A stretch of DNA of 32,961 nt, taken from SIAJ01 sp036266155. Its GTDB lineage: Bacteria > Planctomycetota > Planctomycetia > Gemmatales > Gemmataceae. The DNA lies in contig DATANR010000491.1 of the NCBI GenBank assembly GCA_036266155.1, positions 1 to 32,961 on the forward strand. The letters run 5' to 3'. This document shows positions 7,144 through 13,706 of this stretch, in pieces. The position numbers and the translations under genes are program-made. The first letter of the stretch is position 1. Each line of letters begins with the position of its first letter. The notes beneath the pieces were generated by a model. It was not told the DNA's origin. It saw nothing but the letters and a program-made list of their open reading frames with translations, and made no database searches.

Positions 7144-7658
7144 ACGACGTTGAGCGCTTTCTCCGGGACACCCTCGCCAATGGAGTGCTCGATCGACAGT
7201 TGCAGAGTCAATTCGTGCGGTGGCGACGGGTCTGGGACTACGGCGACTTTCGCGATGCCGTGCTCGGCCGTGTGTGGGAGCGACGTGCGGAGTTTCGCGG
7301 TACGACGCAAGCGGAGTTTGTCGCTTGGCTTCGCGTTCTGGGCTGGACCATTGGCGTCGATCGCTGGCGCGACGAGCAGCGGCGCAGGAGCCTGTTCCAA
7401 CGCATTGCACGTCGTTTCAAGGCTCCGGTAAGTTCATCTGAACGCGTGGACACTGCCGACCTGGTCGAATGGCTCATTGCCGGACTTACCGATCGAGAAC
7501 GTAAGCTTTTGTTGCTGAAGTATTTCCATTTCAAGACGCTAGACGAATTGGCGTTGAGTCTCGAGACCAGCAAAGCGGGTGTGCGGCAGCTCCACCATCG
7601 CGCGATCGCCAAACTTCGCAATCGATTGGGTGAATCCGAAAATCCGGCGTTACGATGA
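7140..7658 (+). CDS. Short ECF-like sigma factor
   Basis: This 172-residue protein has a region-2-like core at about 34-82 (DFRDAVLGRVWERRAEF, then AWLRVLGWTIGVDRWRDEQR) and a region-4 helix-turn-helix at about 112-165 (GLTDRERKLLLLKYFHFKTL, then LETSKAGVRQLHHRAIAKLR). The DR(W)RDEQRRR segment matches the DNA-contacting end of region 2. It diverges from the sigma factor at 4997-5614. It overlaps the membrane protein gene before it by 4 nt, and its stop overlaps an alternative ATG of the next gene by 4 nt. Both neighbours are membrane proteins, so sequestration at the membrane is a reasonable hypothesis. No classical zinc-binding anti-sigma gene is present. Confidence 0.85.
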   Translation: MNDVERFLRDTLANGVLDRQLQSQFVRWRRVWDYGDFRDAVLGRVWERRAEFRGTTQAEFVAWLRVLGWTIGVDRWRDEQRRRSLFQRIARRFKAPVSSSERVDTADLVEWLIAGLTDRERKLLLLKYFHFKTLDELALSLETSKAGVRQLHHRAIAKLRNRLGESENPALR

Positions 7659-7735
7659 CGGCGCGCCGTGCGTCCATATGCCTTAGTCGTGCACCCGCGC
7701 AAATTGCGGTCGAATGCGGTCAACGGAGATTGGCG

Positions 7736-9379
7736 ATGAACGACAACGAGCTGCCAGTTGACGACGAAGGCAATCCGGCATCGGATAGCGCAAACCTCGT
7801 CAGCCGATATCTGGCGTTGGTCGATGAATTCGGCAGTCGCCACGCCAGAGTTGCGCAGTTCCTGGTCGAACACGGAGACAACTCGGAAATCAAGGAGTGG
7901 TCGCGCATTGTCGGCGAACTCGACGAGAAAGGAGGTTCCGCGCGCGTTCAACGAACTTCGCGGCGCCTTGTCCGCGGCATCGCAATCGGCGCCGTTTCCC
8001 TGGTCGCCGTGTTTGGTGTATACGCATCGATCGGCTTACGGCAAACGCAAGACAAGAACAAGACGATTGGGGAAGAGCTCCGACTCACGCGTGACAATCT
8101 CGAGAAGTCCGAAGTGACTGTGGCGGTTATGGATGAAAAAGTGCGCCGACAAGACAGTGAATTGAAGCTCTACGTCAATGCGAAGGAGACGATCGATACG
8201 CTGCGCGCCGAGAAAGCAAATGTGACAAAATCTCTGACTGCCGCGAATATTGCATTGACCAAAGCACAGAACGATCTCAAAGAAGCTCTAGTTGCCCAGA
8301 AGGAGGCAGTGAATGCTGTCGCGGAAAGCCGCCAGCAATTGCGAAAAGTTACCATGGACCTTGCGACTGCCGCCGAGGCCGTGAAGAAAAAGGACGATCA
8401 ACTGACGGCACTTCAATCGAAAGTCGAAGCGGTCGCGGTCGAGCGCGATCAGAACAAGAAACTGCTTGATAAGGAGAAAGAACAAACGGCTCGGTTGGTG
8501 ACGGCGACCGGAGAGCTGGAGGCCAAGCTTCGGACGGTTTCGACCGAGCGCGATCAAAACAAGTCATTGCTTGCGGAAGCGAACCGGGAGATCGCTCGAA
8601 TCAAGTCGATGGCGAACAGTGCGAATCCAGCCCGAACGGCCGTGCTGATCGCGGCGACAAGTCAGATGGCGTCGCACCGAGTCTACCTGCCCGTGTTGCC
8701 GGCAGAAATCGCTGGCCGATTGCCGAAGGCAACGGCCGGAGACAGCGGCAGTCATTACGCGCGCGCCATGCTCTATCAGTTGATGAACAACAACGAGCGG
8801 CAATACATCGAAGAAATGAAGTTCATCACCCGGGAGGATTCTTGGCGCGATTTGGTTGAAGCGGAATTGAACGCGAAACGGATCGATCCGCAGCCTTTTG
8901 TTGTTTGGTTAGGCGGGTTGGAAAAACAACTGACCGAGAATTTCGCTAAAGACCCTGATGCGACGAGCATGCTCCTGACCAAGCGTGCGGCCGGTCTGCA
9001 AGCGTGCGTCCGTGTCTTCGACAACGAGAGACTACCTCAAGTCTTCGGCCGCTTGCTGGAACTGGCGAAAATGGAAAGGGCCGCGGAGAATCGAGCAGCA
9101 GCCGTCGAAACCCTGGTCGTTTTGGCGACGGAATTGGGCATCGAGAAGAAGCTGAAACAGACATTCGCAGACGAACTCGTCGCGATGCGTCGCGACGATT
9201 CCTCCATGCTGCGGTGGCACGTTGCCCACGCACTGCGCCGATTGAGTGGGACAACCTTAGTTAGCGATCGTGAATGGGTGGATCGGATTGGCGGCGCGTT
9301 GGCTGAGTTGGCCAAGGACCGAGATCCATCAGTCGCTGTTCAAGCTCGACATGGATTGCAAATACTAGGTCACCGATAG
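7736..9379 (+). CDS. Membrane-anchored coiled-coil / HEAT-like protein linked to sigma factor
   Basis: I start this 547-residue protein at ATG 7736, which has GGAG 7 nt upstream. The ATG at 7655 overlaps the sigma-factor stop, but the extra 27 residues look unstructured. Residues about 20-65 form a short helical cytosolic domain whose layout (SRYLALVDEF, then QFLVEHGD, then a second helix) recalls the N-terminal region of planctomycete Ser/Thr kinases. A membrane helix at 81-100 follows. A long coiled coil spans about 105-315 and includes a repeated VERDQNK / TERDQNK pair. The C-terminal 220 residues are alpha-helical with HEAT-like units (for example SMLRWHVAHALRRL and DPSVAVQARHGLQIL). No catalytic motif is visible. 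As the last gene of the cassette it is a candidate receptor or anti-sigma element; this is inference. Confidence 0.82.
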   Translation: MNDNELPVDDEGNPASDSANLVSRYLALVDEFGSRHARVAQFLVEHGDNSEIKEWSRIVGELDEKGGSARVQRTSRRLVRGIAIGAVSLVAVFGVYASIGLRQTQDKNKTIGEELRLTRDNLEKSEVTVAVMDEKVRRQDSELKLYVNAKETIDTLRAEKANVTKSLTAANIALTKAQNDLKEALVAQKEAVNAVAESRQQLRKVTMDLATAAEAVKKKDDQLTALQSKVEAVAVERDQNKKLLDKEKEQTARLVTATGELEAKLRTVSTERDQNKSLLAEANREIARIKSMANSANPARTAVLIAATSQMASHRVYLPVLPAEIAGRLPKATAGDSGSHYARAMLYQLMNNNERQYIEEMKFITREDSWRDLVEAELNAKRIDPQPFVVWLGGLEKQLTENFAKDPDATSMLLTKRAAGLQACVRVFDNERLPQVFGRLLELAKMERAAENRAAAVETLVVLATELGIEKKLKQTFADELVAMRRDDSSMLRWHVAHALRRLSGTTLVSDREWVDRIGGALAELAKDRDPSVAVQARHGLQILGHR

Positions 9380-9486
9380 AAGTCTGTTCGGGGACCGAAA
9401 AGTTGGACGGAACTAACGAGTCGGGAGTCATAACAACGATTCCCGGCCAATGGCCCCTATGTTCACCACCCTCGTGAACGGTTTGA

Positions 9487-9848
9487 TCTCCAGCGCTTCG
9501 TGGATTCTCTGCCAGCGTGTTGGCGGCGATCGATTCGTTCAAGGCCAAAGTCGTCGAGTTTTTGCGGCATGCCATCAACGTCGTGCTGATCGGTTTGTTC
9601 CCGTCATCACGTCGTGATCCACAGGGAATTCATCTCCTCATCTGGGACGAATTGACCGGCGAACCATTCGAAGCGCCGCTGGCGGACAAACCCTTGACGG
9701 TTGCCAGATACGATGCTGCTGGCGGCATTACCGCCTACGTCAATCCGGTAGCCGTCGGCGATGCGTTGCCTGATGTGCCCCTGTTCCACGCGCCCGGTTG
9801 GTACATCAACATTCCTCTCGAACAAACTACGCGCGATCGTGGTCCTAG
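9487..9848 (+). pseudogene. Truncated, frameshifted DUF4058-like gene remnant
   Basis: The frame read from 9487 yields FKAKVVEFLRHAINVVLIGL, then RRDPQGIHLLIWDEL, KPLTVARYDA, AYVNPVAVGDALPDVPLF and YINIPLEQ. This matches, from memory, the C-terminal third of a planctomycete family usually annotated DUF4058 (whole proteins begin MPIHDWTRV). The N-terminal two thirds are missing. Near 9826 one base appears to have been lost: restoring it gives PLEQTYARSWS and a TAG at 9846-9848, like the family's usual PLExTYxxxW ending, whereas the current frame runs on to 9882 with unrelated residues. The family assignment and the frameshift both need an alignment. A GTG at 9517 could in principle start a short protein. 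Confidence 0.55.
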
Positions 9849-9884
9849 ACTCTTCTGTCGGGGGCGTCGGCGCCAATTATGAGA

Positions 9885-9904
9885 AATACGTTCAGGGGGG
9901 TGGG
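9885..9904 (+). repeat. 20-nt dispersed repeat, copy 1
   Basis: The 20 nt AATACGTTCAGGGGGGTGGG occur here and again, identically, at 20612-20631. In the second copy the 9-nt ATACGTTCA is matched by its reverse complement 16 nt further on. Here the matching right arm (around 9907-9915) is degenerate. This copy sits just after the DUF4058-like remnant. The exact match and G-rich core suggest a small genomic repeat, not coding conservation. Confidence 0.6.
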
Positions 9905-10054
9905 CGCGGCGCGAACGAAATGAGTCAAAGGATCATCAAGTGTCGAGGCTGCATCTTCCAACGCAGGTTTGACCCTTAATCGCAGGCACGTCGGGCTGCT
10001 CACGCCGTCCGTTCGTAGAATTTGCTCGGTCAACTGCACACCGTGGGCCCCTCC

Positions 10055-11236
10055 ATGTCCGTCGCCGATCCGACTGTCATTGAGTTCGACGTCCGCACCG
10101 ACGAGATGCTCGTCAACATGGGGCCGCAACACCCCAGCACCCACGGGGTGTTGCGGCTCGTTTTGCGGACGGACGGCGAGGTCATTTCCGAAGTCACGCC
10201 GCATCTGGGCTATCTGCACCGGTGTGCCGAGAAGATCGGCGAGAATCTGCTGCCGATTCAATACATCCCGTACACGGACCGGATGGACTATCTGGCCGGG
10301 ATGAACATGAATCTCGGCTACTCGCTGGCCGTCGAGAAGCTCTGTGGAATGAAGGTGCCCGAGAAGGCGAATGTCATCCGCGTGCTGATCGGCGAGTTGA
10401 ACCGCGTCGCGTCGCACCTGGTCGGCATGGGAGCGTACGGCCTCGACCTCGGCACATTCAGCCCATTCCTATATGCTTTCCGCGAGCGCGAGCACATCCT
10501 CGATCTCTTTGAAGACGTGTGCGGCGCCCGACTGACGTACAGCTATCTCACGATTGGCGGTGCGCACGACGACCTGCCGGCCGGCTGGCTCGAACGGCTC
10601 AAGGATTTCATCGGCTACTTCAAGCCGCGCATCGCCGAGTATCACGCGATGTTGACGAACAATCACATCTTCGTGAAGCGGACGGCCAATGTCGGCGTAT
10701 TATCGAAGGAAAAAGCAATCGCCTTCGGCTGCACCGGGCCGATGTTGCGGGCGTCGCTCGATCGCTCGAAGGGCGATCCGGACTGGGACCTGCGCAAGAT
10801 CGAGCCGTATTGCGGCTATGAGACCTATCAGTTCGATGTGCCGTTGCCGCCGTATCCGGAGGCACCGAAGGACGCGGTGATCGGCGACTGTTGGCACCGC
10901 TTCTACATCCGCATGCGGGAAGTGGTCGAAAGCTTGAAGATTATTGAGCAGGCGATCGAGCGCTACGCGACAGCTCAGGGATCGCACCGCATCGAGCCGC
11001 CGCGAACGCTGACGCCGGGCGAGTGCTACGTTGAAACCGAATGCCCGCGCGGACAAATGGGCTTCTACGTCGTCGGTCGGCCAGGCAAGGAGGCGGTGCC
11101 CCTCCGCGTGCGGGCTCGGTCGAGCAGCTTCTGCAACCTGAGCGTGGCCAACGAGATTTGTAAGGATTGCCTGATCGCCGACGTGCCGGCGATCATTGGC
11201 AGCATTGATGTGGTGATGGGGGAGATTGACCGGTAA
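10055..11236 (+). CDS. nuoD: NADH-quinone oxidoreductase subunit D
   Basis: This 393-residue protein is the 49-kDa subunit of respiratory complex I, part of the peripheral arm next to the quinone site. It is full length: it opens with VNMGPQHPSTHGVLR at 20-34 and ends with the conserved VMGEIDR. H30 and Y79 are 49 residues apart, as are H38 and Y87 of Thermus Nqo4, which contact the quinone headgroup, so the enzyme looks functional. The start at ATG 10055 gives the expected N-terminus; no strong binding site precedes it. Complex I genes normally form an operon nuoA to nuoN. Here nuoD stands alone, with degraded sequence on one side and an EF-G gene on the other, so the other subunits must be elsewhere or be absent. 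Confidence 0.96.
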   Translation: MSVADPTVIEFDVRTDEMLVNMGPQHPSTHGVLRLVLRTDGEVISEVTPHLGYLHRCAEKIGENLLPIQYIPYTDRMDYLAGMNMNLGYSLAVEKLCGMKVPEKANVIRVLIGELNRVASHLVGMGAYGLDLGTFSPFLYAFREREHILDLFEDVCGARLTYSYLTIGGAHDDLPAGWLERLKDFIGYFKPRIAEYHAMLTNNHIFVKRTANVGVLSKEKAIAFGCTGPMLRASLDRSKGDPDWDLRKIEPYCGYETYQFDVPLPPYPEAPKDAVIGDCWHRFYIRMREVVESLKIIEQAIERYATAQGSHRIEPPRTLTPGECYVETECPRGQMGFYVVGRPGKEAVPLRVRARSSSFCNLSVANEICKDCLIADVPAIIGSIDVVMGEIDR

Positions 11237-11344
11237 GGCCCGTCGGCCTTCACCCCGACTTCACGCTCCCACCCTGGAAACTCGAACCGAATCCCCTATA
11301 CCCATCTCTAAATGAGGAAGTTCGTCTCTCCATCCCAGGATTTG

Positions 11345-11369
11345 ACGCCCCGTAGATAATGCGGGGCGT
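11345..11369 (+). other. Hairpin in nuoD-EF-G spacer
   Basis: ACGCCCCG (11345-11352) and CGGGGCGT (11362-11369) form an 8-bp GC-rich stem with a 9-nt AT-rich loop, 108 nt after the nuoD stop. No run of T follows, so it is not a standard intrinsic terminator. It may still end nuoD transcription or belong to the EF-G leader. Confidence 0.45.
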
Positions 11370-11463
11370 ATCCGCGCTCTCCCGGGAACGCCCACCCCGA
11401 CCGAACCGCGACGAACCCCCGGTAGTCTGATAATTATCTGGGTTTCCCTTACTCAAAGGGTCC

Positions 11464-11484
11464 CGGGAGGTGTGGTGCCTCCCG
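11464..11484 (+). promoter_or_regulatory. Hairpin in EF-G leader
   Basis: CGGGAGG (11464-11470) and CCTCCCG (11478-11484) form a 7-bp stem with a 7-nt loop, 52 nt before the EF-G start. The left arm contains a GGGAGG ribosome-binding-like sequence that would be masked when the stem forms. An in-frame ATG at 11486 follows immediately. Together with the hairpin at 11345 this makes the 300-nt spacer unusually structured. A regulatory role is speculative. Confidence 0.4.
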
Positions 11485-11536
11485 AATGGTTGTGTTGTCC
11501 CCGTTGGAGCCGGCAGAGCCTCTCCCGGCGATTTCT

Positions 11537-13666
11537 ATGCTCGAGAAACTGCGCAACATCGGTATCATCGCCCACGTCGACGCGGGAAAAACCACGACTA
11601 CCGAGCGCATCCTCTACTACAGCGGCACCAAGCACAAGGTCGGCGACGTCGACACGGGCGACACCACCACCGACTTCGACCCGCTCGAACGTCAGAAGGG
11701 CATCACGATCAACTCGGCCGCCGTCTCCATTGACTGGGGCGACAACGAGATCAACATTATCGACACCCCCGGCCACGTCGACTTCACGGCCGAGGTCGAG
11801 CGGTCATTGCGCGTCCTCGACGGCGGCGTCTGCGTCTTCTGTGCCGTCGGCGGCGTCGAAGTGCAATCCGAGACCGTCTGGTTCCAGGCCAACAAGTACG
11901 GGGTGCCGCGCATCGCGTACGTGAACAAGCTCGATCGCCTCGGGGCCGACTTCAAGGACTGCATCAAGCAGATGCAGCAGAAGCTGCGCTGCGTGCCGGC
12001 GATTTGCACGATCCCGGTCGGCGAGTCGAGCGAGTTCAAAGGCATCGTCGACCTGATCGACAACAAGTTCGTGCTCAAGGACGACACTGACAAGACGAAC
12101 CGCAAATACAGCTTGATTGACATCCCTGCGTCGCATCAGGAAGAAGCGGCGAAGTATCGCGAACAGCTTCTCGAAACCGCGTCGCTCGCCGACGACGAAC
12201 TGGCCGAGATGATCCTTGAAGGCAAAGAGGTCTCCAAGGAGAAGCTCCTGAGCGCGCTGCGCAAGGGGACCATCGAGGGCAAGTTCAATCCGATCTATTG
12301 CGGGTCGTCGAAGAACTTCCACGGCGTGCAGATTCTGCTCGACGCGGTCGTCAACTTCTTGCCGAGCCCGCTCGATCGGCCGCCAGTCGACGGCATCAAC
12401 CCGAAGACCAAGGAGACGGTCCAGCGCAAGGCGGACCCGAAGGCCCCATTTAGCGGCTTGGCTTTCAAAACCGTGGCCGAGCCGACCGGCGACTTGGTGT
12501 ACGTGCGCGTTTACTCGGGCACGCTCAAGCAAGGCGAGACGGTGCTGAACACCACGTACGGCAAGACCGAGCGCATCGCCCGGCTCTACCGCATGATGGG
12601 CAACACCCGGCAGGAACTGGAGCAGGCCGAGCCGGGCGCTATTGTCGCCGTCGTCGGCCTGAAGAACACGTACACCGGGCACACGCTTTGTGACGAAGAC
12701 GCCCCGGTCGCGCTTGAGTCGATCAGCTTCCCGAAGCCGGTCATCTCGGCGGCGATCACCGTCGCCCGAACGGTCGACACCGGTAAGCTCGGCGAAGCCC
12801 TGAGCCGGATGATCCGCGACGACCCGACGGTGAAGTTCCATACGGACGAAGAAACCAAGGACATGATCCTCTCGGGCATGGGCGAATTGCATCTGTTCAT
12901 CACGCTCGAAAAGATCAAGCGCGCGTTGAACCTGCCCCAGGGCGATCCGGCCCTGGCCCTGGGCAAGCCGCGCGTTGCCTACCGGCAAACGCTTGGCAAG
13001 CAGATCGAGTTCCAGACGCGGTTCATCAAGCAAACCGGTGGGCGCGGCAAGTTCGCCGTCATCCATATGCGGTACACGCCGCTCGACCAGGACGGAATCG
13101 ATGCGTGGGCGGCCAAGATGGCGGAGAACAAGGAGAAGCCGGACCCGAACAACGTGTACTTTGACGACGAGATCTCCGGCGGCGTGGTGCCCAAGGAATA
13201 CATCCCGCCTGTCGAGGCCGGCATCCGCAACATGGCCAAGAAGGGGAGCAAGTACCCGTTCCCGTTCGTCGATTTGGAGTGCATTCTGTTCGACGGCAAG
13301 ACCCACGACGTGGACTCGTCGCAGGACGCGTTCCGTCTAGCGGCCGAGGAGAACTTCCGCGATGTGCAGCAAGTCGCGGGCATCAGGCTGCTTGAGCCGA
13401 TCATGACCGTCGTGGTCATCGGGCCGGAGCAATACCAGGGATCGGTCACCGGGGACATCAACCGGCGTCGCGGCATCATCGAGGAACTGTCGAGCGACAA
13501 GGGCCGCGGCATGACCAAAGCCAAGGTGCCACTCGCCAACATGTTCGGCTACGACAGCGATCTGAAGAGCGCGACGGGCGGCACCGCGAGCTTCTCGATG
13601 GAGTTCAGCCACTACGCCGAGGTGTCGGAAGCGCTGGCGGACATTCCGAAGCCGGAAAAGAAGTAA
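11537..13666 (+). CDS. fusA: Elongation factor G (divergent paralogue)
   Basis: This 709-residue translational GTPase has all five EF-G domains. G1 is AHVDAGKT (12-19), G3 DTPGH (76-80) and G4 NKLD (130-133). Domain IV is marked by TGGRGKF, GGVVPKEYIPPVEAGI and HDVDSSQDAF, and domain V by INRRRGIIEELS and a final MEFSHYAEV. I place the start at ATG 11537, where the conserved KLRNIGIIAHVDAGKT region begins; ATG 11486 would add 17 atypical residues. Switch I reads GDVDTGDTTTDFDPLERQKG in place of the usual HDGAATMDWMEQEQERG, and domain IV carries an insert before FDDEISGG. These features suggest one of the spirochaete/planctomycete EF-G lineages (spdEFG), not the canonical fusA product. Translocation or ribosome recycling is the expected role. 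Confidence 0.93.
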   Translation: MLEKLRNIGIIAHVDAGKTTTTERILYYSGTKHKVGDVDTGDTTTDFDPLERQKGITINSAAVSIDWGDNEINIIDTPGHVDFTAEVERSLRVLDGGVCVFCAVGGVEVQSETVWFQANKYGVPRIAYVNKLDRLGADFKDCIKQMQQKLRCVPAICTIPVGESSEFKGIVDLIDNKFVLKDDTDKTNRKYSLIDIPASHQEEAAKYREQLLETASLADDELAEMILEGKEVSKEKLLSALRKGTIEGKFNPIYCGSSKNFHGVQILLDAVVNFLPSPLDRPPVDGINPKTKETVQRKADPKAPFSGLAFKTVAEPTGDLVYVRVYSGTLKQGETVLNTTYGKTERIARLYRMMGNTRQELEQAEPGAIVAVVGLKNTYTGHTLCDEDAPVALESISFPKPVISAAITVARTVDTGKLGEALSRMIRDDPTVKFHTDEETKDMILSGMGELHLFITLEKIKRALNLPQGDPALALGKPRVAYRQTLGKQIEFQTRFIKQTGGRGKFAVIHMRYTPLDQDGIDAWAAKMAENKEKPDPNNVYFDDEISGGVVPKEYIPPVEAGIRNMAKKGSKYPFPFVDLECILFDGKTHDVDSSQDAFRLAAEENFRDVQQVAGIRLLEPIMTVVVIGPEQYQGSVTGDINRRRGIIEELSSDKGRGMTKAKVPLANMFGYDSDLKSATGGTASFSMEFSHYAEVSEALADIPKPEKK

Positions 13667-13678
13667 CCCGGGCCGATT

Positions 13679-13706
13679 GCGGCTTAGCGCGCGAGTGCTA
13701 AGCCGC
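13679..13706. terminator. Probable bidirectional terminator
   Basis: Perfect 10-bp arms GCGGCTTAGC (13679-13688) and GCTAAGCCGC (13697-13706) with an 8-nt loop lie between the convergent EF-G gene (stop at 13666) and histidine kinase gene. The stem includes the kinase's last codons and stop. There is no T-run on either side, so termination would depend on the stem alone or on Rho. Confidence 0.55.

Larger units (their letters stand above)
9380..10054. other. Intergenic region of degraded sequence
   Basis: Apart from the DUF4058-like remnant and the 20-nt repeat listed separately, I see no gene here. The 107 nt after the HEAT-like gene and the 150 nt before nuoD have no convincing open frame, promoter or terminator. 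Remnant plus repeat suggests a site of past insertion or decay separating the signalling cassette from nuoD. Confidence 0.5.

Noticed and set aside
9261..9578. 105-codon minus-strand open frame near the DUF4058-like remnant
   Set aside because: It overlaps the end of the HEAT-like gene, and its composition looks random; no binding site.
11250..11456. 68-codon minus-strand open frame in the EF-G leader
   Set aside because: Gly/Ser/Arg-rich random-looking product; it covers the hairpin at 11345, which explains the base composition.
11804..13306. 500-codon open frame antisense to EF-G
   Set aside because: It lies fully inside a strongly conserved gene, and its residues mirror GC-rich codon bias.
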